A stretch of 64,000 bases of DNA, taken from positions 11,921,501-11,985,500 of the forward strand of contig CANUEZ040000020.1 in the NCBI GenBank assembly GCA_948099385.1. Reading direction: 5' to 3'. Positions 32,600 through 44,727 of the stretch are shown one piece after another. This stretch comes from Fasciola hepatica. Lineage: Eukaryota; Platyhelminthes; Trematoda; Plagiorchiida; Fasciolidae. Position 1 is the first letter of the stretch. Every line of letters begins with the position of its first letter. The notes beneath the pieces are model-generated. The model had not been told where the DNA came from. It ran no database searches and was given only the letters and a program-made list of their open reading frames with translations. The translations under genes were made by a program, and so were the position numbers.

Positions 32600-33560
32600 C
32601 CAGATGAAGCCGAATTCACTTAATCATCCCTCATGTATTCTCCTGTAGGACCCAACCCCTTACACCATCTTTGAAGTTTATTTGTGTTTAATTTCATACA
32701 GCGTTTAGATGTACTATGGAGCTAATTGTCCAAGCCTTAGCTCACCACACGACACGACACTGCATGTAGAAGTAACGGGGCTAAGGTCACGCACACATGC
32801 CTACATTTTACTCGTTTTGCCACACAGCCCTTTGTTGACATTGCAGAAAGTCCTCCTTTAGTGGGCAATCATACCTGTGATTCCATTGTGCACCCCAGCA
32901 CGTACACACACGCACACACACACACGTACTCAATCAAGCACATACATCAAGGATAGGACGGCCTCTCACAAGGACAGCATCTATGTCTCCTCTTCACGCC
33001 CGCCATCGGTCATTTGGTCTGGTGGAAGAAGTAGACTAGCCTCACGTCTATGTAGCCAATGGGTTAGGCGCGACCAGTAGTAGAACGTTGACGACGAGCA
33101 TTAGACGCGCGCACTGACAGCAGGGCCTTAGGCAGGTAGAAAGAATCAGTAACTTTATACCGAACCTTTGACTCTGCCAAGGATCCAGGAGGATTTTGGT
33201 GGGCGGTGTAACAACCGGTCGTGGAAAATCCCCCTTTAACCCTCGCGATCCAGTGTTTTTCCTAACATCACTCATTTGCCTACACTGCTGACTTGTCTTT
33301 ACGAACTGGTTGTTTCTATGGACCAATCGCTGTTTGTTTGCGCCCAGAGCGCTACTTCGGCACATCCTTGTTCAGGACCTGCGTGACGCACGTGCCGTTT
33401 GCTCACACGCTGCTATTCGGTTTCCCGTTGTTGAGTCCTTGTGATCCTATTATTGAGGTTTGTATCTTTTTGGTGTCATTGTTCATTCAATAATCTAGTA
33501 CCGTAGAATACCACGGATAATCGCCTTTCGATTTCGGGATCCGTTGCGAATTTGGCTACG
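32600..33560. other. No gene recognised; short (CA)n at about 32901-32928
   Basis: This lies between the BEL/Pao integrase end and CR1-like element C. It could contain the BEL/Pao 3' LTR, but I could not find a second copy in the window. The only simple repeat is an imperfect CA/CG tract. Confidence 0.4.
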
Positions 33561-33566
33561 CATTGC

Positions 33567-34560
33567 TCAAACATTCGTTACAATGACCCCAAGGTCTTCA
33601 ACCCTGCTGACGGCCTCTACGGTGAGTAGCCCTTGATCATTAGCGACAATTAGGCTCTCTGTTGACCTTGACAACAAATGGCTTTTTTCAGCGTTCACAG
33701 TTAAGTCCCATTTGTATTCCCAGTTCAGGACGGTACCTATTTCCCTGCCCAAGTCCGCCCTACTTTTAGATCCAAAATCTTCACATCATCCGCAAAAATA
33801 AAGCTGGGCGATTGAAGAGAGGATGCCAGGTCATTAACAAGCAACAAGAATGAGACCGGGCCCAGGACGGATCCTTGAGGTACACCACTGGTAACATTCA
33901 CCAAACTGGAGCACCTGTCCCCCACTTTGACGTAAAACGTCCTGCCGGAGGGGAAGTCCTCCGGCAGCTCAAATACTGGCCCACCTACGCCGAACGTCTC
34001 CATCTTGCACAACAAGAGACGATAATTAAAGGAGCCGAACGCCTTGCTGAAGTCGAGGTAGCATACCTCAACTTGCTTACCCTCGTCCAGTCGTCGAGTT
34101 ACTTCATCTAATAAGTACAGGAGGTTGGTCGGACAAGACCTCTTTTTCAGGAATCCATGCTGCGCCGGACTTAACATGGAGTGCTCCAGTAAGTGCTGGC
34201 AGATATGGGCACGGATGATATTCTCCAGGACTTTACAGAGAATGCTAGTTAGACTTACCGGCCCGTAGTTCTACACAGCCGACTTAGGCCCACTCTTATG
34301 TATTGCCACGACTGCCGCGACTTTCCAGTCATGGGGCAGCCTATTTTGTCCAACGTGGATCTGTGCAGCCTGCATACCGATGGAGCTATGACATCCTCCA
34401 ACGGCTTGATGATAGCTGGATGAATGCCATCTGGGCCCACCGACTTGTGGCCGTTTAACTCCTGTAGGTACTTACGCACGCTTTCCTCTGAGAGGTTTAT
34501 TTCGTTTAACTGCGGAGCATGATGCACCAGAGCTATATCTACTCGTACCCCACTATCCAT
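33567..34560 (-). pseudogene. Element C reverse transcriptase
   Basis: Frames give SVGPDGIHPAIIKPL (34560-34255), AQHGFLKKRSCPTNLL, VCYLDFSKAFGSFNYRL, GVPQGSVLGPVSFLLLVNDL and FIFADDVKILD (34177-33737), then YKWDLTVNAEKSHLL (33752-33567). FADD is kept. There is a stop-laden gap between the first two frames and a shift at about 33745. Confidence 0.82.
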
Positions 34561-34911
34561 TCTATGTACACTACCAAAGTATTCCCCCAGGGTGTCTGCT
34601 TTGCACTGGTCATCGGTGACTATACCGTGGTCTCTAGTTTATAGCGGACCTACGGCATTTCTTGTTGAGCCTTCAGACTGTACATAGCTGTAGAATTTTT
34701 TCGGCTGCCGTCTTACAGACTGGGCCAATTTGATCTCGAATTCCCACTTGGAAGTTATCAAAAGGCTTACAGTTTCGTTTCTCAGCTTTTTATAGCGGTT
34801 CAATGCTAGCTGACTGCCGGAGGCTTTGTACTGGTTCCATCAGTGGTTTCTACGTCTGATGGCCTTGGCTATTGCAGCCTTCCACCACATGGATTTGCCC
34901 TCCCCACTCCT

Positions 34912-35919
34912 TCACTTCAAGGGCGCGAACTCTTCCTGTAGGACAGTCAGAAATCCCTTTGTGGTCTGCCAGCGCTCCTCGACAGCAGCCTCCTCTGTCG
35001 TGTCCCAGGTCAAGCCCATCGCCCTATTACGAAGCCTACCTATGTCCATACTATCGAAATGTCTGACCAGCCTTGAGGTGACCTTTGGCTGCCGCATGCA
35101 TAGGACGATTTTGACACACACGTGGTCACTTTTGCCCAGCAGTGCACAATAATGCAGTCCAGACACATCGTTGTGGAAGTTCGTTATAGCTAGACCCAGC
35201 AAGGATGGAACGCATCCAGTCCTATATCTGGTATTTTCCCTAATATGCTGGTGCAATGCATTGACATGCAGCCATTCTAAGTAGGTTTGCTCCTCCAATC
35301 CCGGTACGCAGACCTCAGCCACCCAGTCGATGCGCGGGAGATTGAAGTCACCCACTATGAGGGTCTTCTGTGCTTCCTTAACTGGTTCACTCAAATTCCG
35401 CAGTAAACAAACTTCCTCTTCGTGGTTAGTGCTTGGTGCCCTGTAGACACGGACAACGTTAACCCTTCTGCCTGGAAGGATGATAGTAACGGCACATAAC
35501 TAGATATTGCGAGTGCACGTCTTGGTCTGAGACTCAAGGTGGTTTGTACCTGACTTAACGAGGACGGCTACTCCACCACCAAGGCGATCCTGTTCTCGAT
35601 CCTGCCTATAGACTGCAAAACCGTTACTTATTAGGCCTGGCACATGGTCTTCTTCAGAAAGCCACGTTTCCGTGACGGCAACTATTGACGCTTTCTGCTC
35701 GTCAGCGATTTTGGCGAGTTCCGCCCATTTGTTTCTAACACTAAACGCGTTAGTATATAACACCACCGCGTTTGCTCCGTCGCCTAGGTGTCTATTGTTA
35801 TTCACTCCTGTCCGTTTCTCAGGCGCAACGCCTGAGATGATGACACGTTTTTTGCTTCGGATGTCCCTACTAAGGTGCATGAAGCCGGCTGGCGATCCAG
35901 AATTTCCGACGAGTCCCAA
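34912..35919 (-). pseudogene. Element C endonuclease, two frames
   Basis: The first frame (35919-35500) has LYTNAFSVRNKWAEL, SIVAVTETWLSEED (catalytic Glu) and GGGVAVLVK. The second (35394-34912) has KTLIVGDFNLPRIDW (DFN block), CVPSLLGLAIT and LLGKSDHVCVK (SDH block). The frames are separated by about 100 bp with a stop at the RAPSTNHEEEV region near 35430. All catalytic blocks are recognisable. Confidence 0.82.
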
Positions 35920-37067
35920 TCCATCTCTATAGGAGTTGCCACAACATCCAGACTGGCAGGGGTCTCACAGTCATCTATCTGCGGACAGTACTGCCAATTC
36001 TCGTCTTCCAGCGCGTCTTCAATTACAACCAATTGCGACCCCGCACGTGGCTTCTTTACTGTTGTCGCGGTCGGGGTCTGAGAGCCGAGTAGGGCATTCA
36101 ACTGAAATTGTTGGTTTCTCACCAGCACCCTGGCTGGTCGAGCAAGGATACCTCCCGGGGCCAGACCGCCAGGCCTTACTCTATGCTCGTCCGGCACAAT
36201 CTGGTATCTACCCTTGGTAATGTGAGCCACTATTGCTGCCCTCGCCAGCAGTTTACCCCGGGTGGACTCATCAGCGAACTCCACTAGGATTGGTCTCGCA
36301 CGAAGTTCGCCTCTGTTCCCCAGTGGTGACTTCCATGCCCCCACTCTGTGCACCCTTCTTAGAGTAGTAGGGTACGGAACACCTGCGATTCGCAGTATGT
36401 CGCAGACCATCCTCCGGTCCATATCTTTCTCGGCTTTCGATTCCCTTATAAAGGGTTCCTCCTGGTTTAGGATCAGGAGCCTGTGGCTTGCGACCCTGCC
36501 CACCGACAAAATCTGCGTCTGCAGATCCTTCACCTTGCTTTCCAATACCAGAAGAGCAGGGTCATTCACCCTAGCTAACCCATCCTTCGCGATACTACAG
36601 TCGCTCTTCTTTTTGACCTGCCTTGCCCTTCTCGACTTCTGCTCAGTCCACTGGCCCTAGTCGGTCTGCTTCAAAGGAGTTGAGGCAACGACCGCATGGC
36701 AAGCTCTCGGAACTGGTCCATTCGCTTTGATAACTGTCCTCTCGTGTGTGAATACTGCTTCCGCAAACGACTTGCTACAACCTGCTTGCGGTGGTTTGAG
36801 GCTTACGACTGAGGTACTACTTGGTGGGTGCTGGTCTTGTCCTTGGGCCTGCAGTTTGAAGGCCAGACTGGCCGCCTCCTTGCAAGGGGCACAGACCCAT
36901 TCAGCCCATGGGTTCTGTTTACAAAGGACATAGATGCCCCTTGCTATTCCTGAACACCTTGGGTGAGCCCATCTCTTGCACACCTCGCACTCTATACCAT
37001 TTACTACACGTTTTCCGCACTTGGGTTCGTGACACAGGTCAGAAATGCGTGTCATATCAAAAGCCAC
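35802..37067 (-). pseudogene. Element C ORF1: PHD finger plus RRM-like domain
   Basis: The N-terminal frame (37067-36657) has LCHEPKCGKR, CEVCKRWAHPRCSG and VCAPCKE, a complete Cys4-His-Cys3 PHD pattern. The second frame (36569-35802) has a short coiled stretch (LLVLESKVKDLQTQI), then MVCDILRIAGVPYP, RARPILVEFADES and GRYQIVPDEHRVRPGG. This looks like the RRM-like RNA-binding part of CR1-type ORF1. One stop/frameshift separates them near 36600-36650. Confidence 0.75.
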
Positions 37068-37079
37068 AAAAACGAGAGC

Positions 37080-37829
37080 AAAAACAACTCAAGCGCTCTT
37101 TACCCAAACGCAAAATACCTACTTTGACACTAGCGGGTGAAGCCCGCTAACACAAAAAAAAACAAAAAGAAAGACTAGAAGCGAGAAAAGATGGCTTCAA
37201 AAAACACCGAACACTACTCGGCAATACTACAAGGAAGATAAAAATATTCTCCGGATAAAGCGCATCTTAAATGCATTTATGATGCGCTCAGTATTGTGAA
37301 TTAAACTAGGTTAATTCACAAAACTATTCAAAAACTCAGCTTGAAGACGAGAGCACTGTGAATTCAAACCGCGCGGCACGCACTTCGGCTCCGGGACTTG
37401 ACGGCGAGATACCTGAATGCCCAGATTCTTGCACTTCTGAGCTCATTAGATCCACCTGTGCTTCGACAAATGGAAGAGATAAATCTTCTTCAATACTTGT
37501 CTATAATCAGGGAGGATTCAGGTTAGGCTTCCAACCTCCTTTCTCTTCAAAATCTTTTCGGATCACAGCCGTCGTCTTTAAGTCTTGAAGTACTGCAAGG
37601 GTTCGGGGCTTTGGGCCCAATTGTCTGGGTTTTCGAGGAAATCTTTTGATCTTCTGTAGGATTCACCGAGCTGAAACGAGAACAAAAAGAAGCGGGGGTT
37701 CGGGGGTGGCAGCAGAAACAAACATCATGCAGTGTCTTACTGTGGACAGTGCCTTAAGCGGAGTGGGGGTGCAACATTCATGAACACATATGCAATAAAA
37801 AACATCCATTTCGCTTTTTTGACGAGGAA
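37080..37829. other. Junction between elements C and D; no gene recognised
   Basis: It probably contains the 5' leader of element C and the 3' untranslated region of element D. No coding signal was recognised. Confidence 0.4.
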
Positions 37830-39574
37830 TTATTGGGAGAGACCCAGGTGGAGGTCCAGCCTTTTCTCGGAGATAGTTTTGTTCTGCGAGAGAACAATAT
37901 CTTTCGGAAGTGCATTCCACAGAGTAATAACCCTATAGCTAAAAAAGTTAACCTTTAGTGAAGTTCGTGGCCTCTGTTTGAAAACCTTTCTCCTGTGACC
38001 AAGGAGAGAACATGCTGGACAGACAAAGAAGAAGCAATCGCTTTGACGTGATTCAAAAAGGTGGAACATCAAAAACGGATCACCTCTTACGCGTCTTAAT
38101 TCAGGGGGATAGACGCTGAGAAGTGAGAGGCGGAAGGGATAAGGCAGGTGGGACAGACCCCTTGCAGCTTTGGTGGAGGCCCTCTGAACTCTTTCTAGGA
38201 TCTCACGGTCTCGGACAAGACCAGAGTGCACTATCTGACTACCGTACTCCAGTAGAGGTAGGGTATACGTGCCGAAAATTATGGGAAAATCATCCCCAGA
38301 TAAGCGCGGGAAGGACCTTCGAATCATATTTAGGACTCGAAAGGCAGACTTGTTCGCAAGTTGGTGATGACGAGAGAAGGACAAGTTACAATCTAGTCAG
38401 AAACCGAGCACCTTGTGTCGGTCAACCCTAGGCTGTATGATTTCTCCGTTAACGGAAAACGTGTGACCAGTCTCTCTGTCGTAGTGCATGCTCACGCATT
38501 TGTCATCATTAACTGGGAGCTTCCAATCCTCGGACCAGGTTTTTGTTTCATCAGCTGCAATTTGCAGGTCTTCAACGCTTGAACTGCAGAGGGTTACATC
38601 GTCTGCATACATGGCTATCTTCGCAGGAAGGGCCATCGTAAGATCGTTTACGTAGATCAAGAAAAGAAGAGGACCTAAGACCGACACTTGGGGACCGAAG
38701 TTGTTACTGGGGTGGGTTGATATATAACATTCCCGACTTTAACCATAAAGATGCGGTCGGTGAGGAAGCTGCGTAGAATGCCCAACATGGAGCCTGTAAT
38801 CCCGTATGTTTGCAGCTTATAAAGAAGAAGGGCATGGGGGACCTTATCGAATGCCTTGGCAAAATCGATGAATACAGTGTGTGAGAGCTGGCCATCATCA
38901 TAGGCTTTCGTTAGACTATCCATGACAGTAAGCATATCGGTGATGCATGATCTGCCAGGAAGAAACCCATGTTGAAACGGGGAGAGGATCTTATTTCTAT
39001 GAAGATGGGAAAGAATCTCACTCTTAAGAATTCCCTCAAAAATTCTGCTGGGGATGCTAGTGAGGCTTATGGGTCTGTAACTAGAAGCAAGATGTCTACT
39101 ACCCTTCTTATAGATGGGTGCGATCACTGCTTTTTTCCAGCTGCTGGAGAAAACTCCATCGTCAACACATTGCTGAAAAAGCGAGGCGTAAGGAGCAGCT
39201 AACGCATCCGCGGCTTTTATGAGAATACGGGGGTGGATTAGGTCAGGACCCATGGAGCAATATTGGTTGAGCCGTCGGAAACCTTGTGCGACTGTACCAA
39301 TGGGAATAGTGGCGCTGTAAAGGGTAGTGGCCAGAAATATCGTGTGCATGGTAGGGTGGGATGACGTGAGTATGGAGCTTACAATTGCACGGAATAAGGA
39401 GCTGAAGGCCTCGGCTACTTGGCTATGGGAAGGGATTGGAGATCCGGCACTATCTTTGAGAGCTAGTGGCTTCGGAGCTGTACCCCTTAGACGGCGCATG
39501 TACTGAAAGAAAAATGCCTTATTGGTCCGTGCTCCATCAAGCACAGACCGTTGGACTGCATTCCGATAGGACAC
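37830..39574 (-). pseudogene. Element D reverse transcriptase and C-terminal region
   Basis: The 299-codon frame (39574-38675) contains GPDLIHPRILIKAAD, VIAPIYKKGSRHLASSYRP, FQHGFLPGRSCITDML, TVFIDFAKAFDKVPHALL and a QGSVLGPLL-like block at the frame break. The next frame (38687-38397) has LLFLIYVNDLTMALP, IAMYADDVTLCS (intact YADD) and LPVNDDKC. The third (38384-37830) has LPLLEYGSQIVHSGL, RVQRASTKAARGL and HRRKVFKQRPRTSLK, the conserved C-terminal tail. Only two small frame changes interrupt it. Confidence 0.86.
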
Positions 39575-39586
39575 AGTCTTGCCTTT

Positions 39587-40596
39587 TCATATGTTCCGTA
39601 TGATCCTGAAGTCTTCTGCGTCACGGGCAAGGCCTGCGGCTTTATATCTAGCAAAGAGGCGTGCGCGTTCGTCTAGAATGCGCCTAATGGGGCGAGGGAG
39701 GGGTCGCTTAGTGGTCTGTGGACGACGAATTCTGGAGACAAATATCCTATCAGCTAAAGAGATTAACTCTCTGAAATTCTCTGCCATTTCATCAGCAGAG
39801 TTACCTGGGTTAGTTGAATTTAGCTGGGAGCGAGTAAATGCACTAACTTGGTCAAATTGGTCCTTTTGAAGGATCTCAAAATTTTGCTTTCTTAGGGACG
39901 AGGAGGCCATTTCACGATTTAATGGAATCCAATGAGAATGTGGTCACTTTTGCCGAAGGGCGGCAAGTAGTGCACCACATCTATTTGGAACCGATCACTG
40001 GTGATGACCAAGTCCAGTAGGGACGGGGCACGTCCTGTGCGATATCTGGCCGGATCTCTTACGTTCTGCTCCCGTGAGTTCTTCAGTAAGAGATCTAGGA
40101 GGGGTTTACCAAAGGTGATATCAGAGGCATCAGCTCCTTGCCAGTCGGTACTGGGTGAGTTAAAGTCACCAGTGACTAACAGATGGGTAAAGTCTGTGTA
40201 GCTTTTCAGGGAGCCTAATAAGCCTATGAGACCTGGGCTATCAGTTGAATTGCATGCGGGAGTACGATAGACAACACCAAGTAGTGGGGTGTCTGTCCTA
40301 GAGAAGGTAAACACAGCCCACAAACAATCAATTCACGCAAAGGTGCGAGTCGTTAGTATAATGGGAGGAGGGATAGAATTATCGTAGTATATGATAACCC
40401 CGCAGGCACGACATCTGCTGGAGTCCTGCCTTACTGTGATGCATCCCGGAATGGATATTTCGGCATAAAGTATATCAGGAGTGAGCAGGGTTTCTGTGAG
40501 GGCTGTAATCTGAGGCTCCTCATCCACTGCAAGCTGCCAAAGCTCCGGGATCTTATTCAACACGCTCAAGCAATTGCTGTAAAAACACTTGAGCAC
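39587..40596 (-). pseudogene. Element D endonuclease and linker
   Basis: The frame 40596-40333 has YSNCLSVLNKIPELW and QITALTETLLTPDI (catalytic Glu). The frame 40323-39919 has GVVYRTPACNSTD, LLVTGDFNSPSTDWQG, RTGRAPSLLDLVITS and FGKSDHILIGF. The 39910-39587 frame is the linker to RT. All catalytic blocks are present and the frames almost abut, so one or two single-base changes would explain each break. Confidence 0.84.
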
Positions 40597-40600
40597 ATGC

Positions 40601-41949
40601 TCAGGAGTTGTTGCAGAATCGCCAGAGGCAGCTGGTTTTGGGTTTGAGGAGTGGGAAAGAGGGGGATTTGGGGGTGGAAAGGAGGTCCTGGGGGAATCGG
40701 GGAATGAAGATATTGGGGGCTAGAGAGTAAGCAGATTGTTGAGGGGACCGGTAAGTTTTGACTTCTAGTGACCCGGAGGTATCATACCAGGCGGACGGTC
40801 CAAATCCTTCGGTCACCGAAGTGTGCGTTCTAAAAATTCCAAAAACAGCCACACTCACCGAGGGTGGGGGACGACCGCACCGCTGGTGTACCGCCGTTTG
40901 TCACACACACCTTGCGGCCAATCTCCCCGGTGATAAGGATGGCATAGTAGGGGGCGGTAGGTTCTAGATAAGGGTTCCGCCAGGACTGAAGTGAAAAGGG
41001 CCAGTCATTCGCCTACAAAATGTGTAGCACAGACTCCTGGCCGTATTTCTCCGCAAACAGTTACTCGCGCCTTATCAGTCCACTTCATTTTCGGGTTCAA
41101 GTTGATTCCAGGACTTCACTTCGGATAGCCAGGAAGTCCGGCTTCTTGCAGAGGTATGCTCACAGGATCCCCTGTGAGGCGACAATAGAAGAGCCATTTT
41201 CCCTAGCTTCAGTCCCTGTATCCACTCATGTACGGTTAACTGTTGGCAAAAGTAGACCACCGCGTGGACAGACCCGTTATTTTGGTTCAGGAGGAAGAAA
41301 GCAGAAATGACAGGTCAGATGACGGAGTTTAAAAGGTAAAGTGAAAAGGAAACATGGAATAGCAGTGCATAGAGACTTGGAGGGCGCAAGGAAAACGAAG
41401 TATCCAGAGTGAACTGACCAAGGAAGGGTAAGAATGAACGTACGAGTAGAAGGAAAATAAACAGCAGCTTAAGGAAAGAGGGTGTTTATATGAGGGAGCT
41501 TAGGAGATGGACAGAATGGAAACCTAGTAAACTGTCATGATAGTAATGAACTAAACTGACGGGACGTATTGAAACTGCCCCAACTCAGAACTACGAGGGC
41601 AAAAGTAGCAAGAAGATCAAGGCTGCGAAGTGGCACATTTTTTGCTTTGCAGAAATATGTATAAATATGTTAAATCATGTAAGATAATTGGTGGACTCGA
41701 AAGTAACGAATCACAGGGAGCTTTTTTCAGACTTCTTCGCGGTCATTTATGATTAGTTGAGGATCGTCCGCCTGCACTGCCACTGAGCTATATCTGACTG
41801 TATCGCGCGTGACAGCAGCTGAATCACCACATAAACACAAGGTTTAACGGACTATCGCCAATCCACGCACTGCTATGTTGTCGTTCAGTGTGGCTCACAG
41901 GGGAACATTCGGGTCCATACCCTGTCCGGTTGATGCTTGAACTCAGCCA
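40601..41949. other. Unassigned; may include F-family 3' sequence at about 41330-41560
   Basis: A minus-strand frame (40858-40601) may be the ORF1 end or leader of element D. Around 41340-41560 the plus strand is purine-rich and has short similarities to the F2 3' region (GGAATAGCAGTGCATAGAG against GGAAATAGCAGTGCTTAGAAG near 59338). This suggests a stray F-family 3' fragment, but the match is short. Confidence 0.35.
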
Positions 41950-43760
41950 TTGTGGTCGCCTAGACCACTTCTCTCGGGAGTTTATTCCAGTCGTTAACCA
42001 CAAGGTGCGTGAACAGCTGGGCCCGAAGTCTTGTCCGTGACCTGTTCCTCTTCAGTCCGAAGGCAGGGCCTCTCGTGTTGTGGATTTCTCCTGGCAGCAG
42101 GAGGCGTACATGCAGGTACCAAAGTCGATCCGGCCTATGGGGATCTTTCACACTGCTATGGGTTCCCCTCGTTTCCTTCTTTCCATGGAGAATTAGTTGA
42201 GGTGCTCCAAGCCTTCCTCATAATTTGTTCCCCTTAACATGGGAAAAGACCTGATCAATTGTCTCTGGTTCCTATCTGGTACTGACCTGCCCAAACCACA
42301 TATGGACTCCAGGCCTGGACACAGTTCTCCAGGTGAGGCCGTACGACAGTCTTACACGGTGAAAGAAGCTTCCACAGCCTCCTAGAGTTGATGGTTCGAC
42401 GTAGCCGGTGGAGCTTCCTGGAAGCGGTTTCTGCAGCTTTTCAACTCTGAGTTTTGGGTTAGAAATTGGCCAAAAATATGAACCCCAGTCCTGAACCACT
42501 CCTTTTACCGGTGCTGTTACTGCCGCGCACTCCGTTTCAAGTACTCTTAGTCTGTGAGGTAACCCCTCATCAGTCAGAGGTAAACACTTGTGCGTGTCCG
42601 GCAGCGTGTCCCACTTTGCGGCCCACTCTTAGGCTCTGCCCAGGATCCTCTGTACTGATTCATGGCTGACTACTCCGACTATTTTCTCATCGTCGGCAGA
42701 TTTGAAAGACTAGTTTTCCAGACCACATTCCAAGTCAAATACATGCAGGAGGATAGGCAAAGGTCCAAGGGCCGACCCTTGGTGTATGCCATTGTGTATG
42801 TGTCCAGCCGAAGACAAGCTCCCCCCTGTCCTTACTTGGAAGATCCCGCTAAACAGACATTTCCGTATCCATGTCAATGGCTGGTTCGACATTAAAGGCC
42901 CTCATAACTACTCCGTAAGCAGGCGGTGGTTCACCGAGTCGCAAGCCTCCTGGAAGTCCAGGCAAGAGACCACAACCCGCTTCCCATCGTCTGTTCTCTC
43001 GGTCACTTCCTGCAAGCAGCACAGTTTTTTCACGAATACCTGCTGGGACTCTTGGAAAAGGCTTCGGGTGCTACACAATCTAGTCCCGAATGGCTCCCTC
43101 CATGACCTTCCGTACAGTGGAGGTTAGGTTCGCTGAACGGTAGCTTTCCCAACCACTTCTACCAAGCCCTTTGTGTAGGGGCGACTGTCGAAGATAACCA
43201 CTCTTCAGGCCAGACACCGGTTTCGAATGAGGCATTGAATAATTTCGTCAGTGGTCCTACTGCCGCTGATGCAAGCTGCCTCAGGGTCGCCTGGTAGAAA
43301 CCATCCGGACTTGCTGCTTCCTTCTTTACCAGCAGTATGATACCACATTTGACTTCATCTTCTCCTACTGGGCAGTCTTCCATCGCAGCCGTTGACAGAG
43401 AGCAAACCAGTGGACAGTTAACCCTTGGTCAACTACATATATCTTTTGGAAGAACCCGCGCAGGTAGTCAACGTTTTCTTGGTAAGTGGTCGCCGCTCGT
43501 CCTTGTTCATCCATGTCTCCCCCTACTTCATTCGACAGGCCGCTCTTCGAGTGCACGTATCCGTAGCACACCTTAGGGTTTGTTGTCGCGTTCCTAGCCA
43601 ATGTCTCCATAATCCCTCTTTCACTCACTTTAAACTCCGGTGGCTGGTTTTCTAACTCTTAAATACTGAAGGAGGTCGCTGTGCCTCCATCTCACCCTGT
43701 ACATTTTCCAAGCCGCTTGATTTCTGCCGCCTGCTTTTCTTACCCGACTACGCCACCATG
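41950..43760 (-). pseudogene. CR1-like element E, strongly decayed
   Basis: Pieces in order on the minus strand are NATTNPKVCYGYVHSKSG with YLRGFFQKIY (43628-43365), the GDEVKCGI...ASPDGFYQ segment (43383-43159, equivalent to KAAGPDGIHP), SSAGHIHNGIHQGSALGPLP (42892-42710), a WGSYFWP...FHRVRL segment, and VVNDWNKLPREVV (42151-41960, C-terminal tail). There are many frame changes, and the catalytic block is lost. The family is close to A and C rather than D. Confidence 0.7.
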
Positions 43761-44727
43761 GTGGTACCCATGCCCTAAGGACTCTGAATTAGGGCGACCT
43801 CATCCGTCAACCTCAGAATGCGACCCATTACTATCTTTTATCGTGCTTGGGCCGCAAAATCTCCCGATTTGGACGGGAACAGCAATCAGTAAAATCTGAA
43901 ATAATTAACAGAATCAATAACTAGTATCATGCTAAAAATGAGAGTGTGCAACCGGTGGAAGAGGTATTGAAACCGAAACAGAGGAGGATAATGCTCAAGG
44001 TTCAAGGTCATCTAGACGTGAAAATCGGGTTGTCCCGTTTTACTTTTTGGTTTTCTCCATCATATAGGCTCGGCTTTGTGCCACCTCTAGCAGGACGTTT
44101 TATCCACACCGAAGCGTTATATCTTCACAGCTGTTAGCTGCGACACTCCAGCGTGAATTCGTAATTGGTTATCGTGAAATAATAAAATTACTCTTTTCCA
44201 GGAAACTTCGGCTCAAACCTACCTAAACTCACGCTTAGCGACCCTGTCTATAAAGCACACACTGATTCTCGGCTGGATCATATCATTTAGGTATCTACCC
44301 GCTCCTCGTTGTGAGTTGTTACCTCTCCGGCCTTATAGGGTATTCAGTGCTTGGTTGGGCTTTTCTACGGTAAAGCTTAGTCTGGATACTCTGAAAAATC
44401 CAATAGTTTTTTCCGATACCCGAAGTCTGACGAGACTTCTGCTGAAGCTATCACTGATATTTCGGCCAACTTAAGATCTCACATTTGAAATCCGAGCCCC
44501 CCGGCCCTCAGTCCCCCTCCTTACAAACAGCTGCACATCAAGCTTGATCTAAATGAGCAACTATATTTATTGATGGAGTGACTTGGTGATCTGTCTTTAT
44601 ACTTTTCTCTCTGAAGTGTACACACTTCTGCTGCTATAGCCTCTCAGCAAAACGTATCTATACAGGGGTCAGATATAACCTCCAGGCCCTTTTCAAACAC
44701 GGCTTTCTCTGTTCTAGACGCAAAAGA
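43761..44727. other. No gene recognised; may include the F1 5' leader
   Basis: Short open frames only. The right part precedes the ORF1 start of element F1, so it probably contains its 5' untranslated region, but the boundary is not visible. Confidence 0.4.

Larger units (their letters stand above)
33567..37070 (-). mobile_element. CR1-like element C, ORF1 to RT
   Basis: Leftward from 37067 the order is PHD finger, RRM-like ORF1 domain, endonuclease, linker and RT, ending at about 33567 within the segment after the palm (GLLTVEAVSRVEDLG). The true 3' end is missing. It has the same architecture as A and is the more complete of the two in ORF1. Confidence 0.83.
37830..40600 (-). mobile_element. 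CR1-like element D, fairly intact
   Basis: Leftward from 40596 the endonuclease, linker, RT and C-terminal region follow each other with only about five frame breaks. This is the least decayed of the minus-strand CR1-like copies. Its RT resembles element H (DLIHPRIL, MYADDVT). No PHD-type ORF1 was found upstream. Confidence 0.83.

Noticed and set aside
32880..32935. CRISPR-like or tandem array
   Set aside because: It is a short imperfect CA/CG microsatellite. No regular spacer structure exists anywhere in the window, and the genome is eukaryotic.
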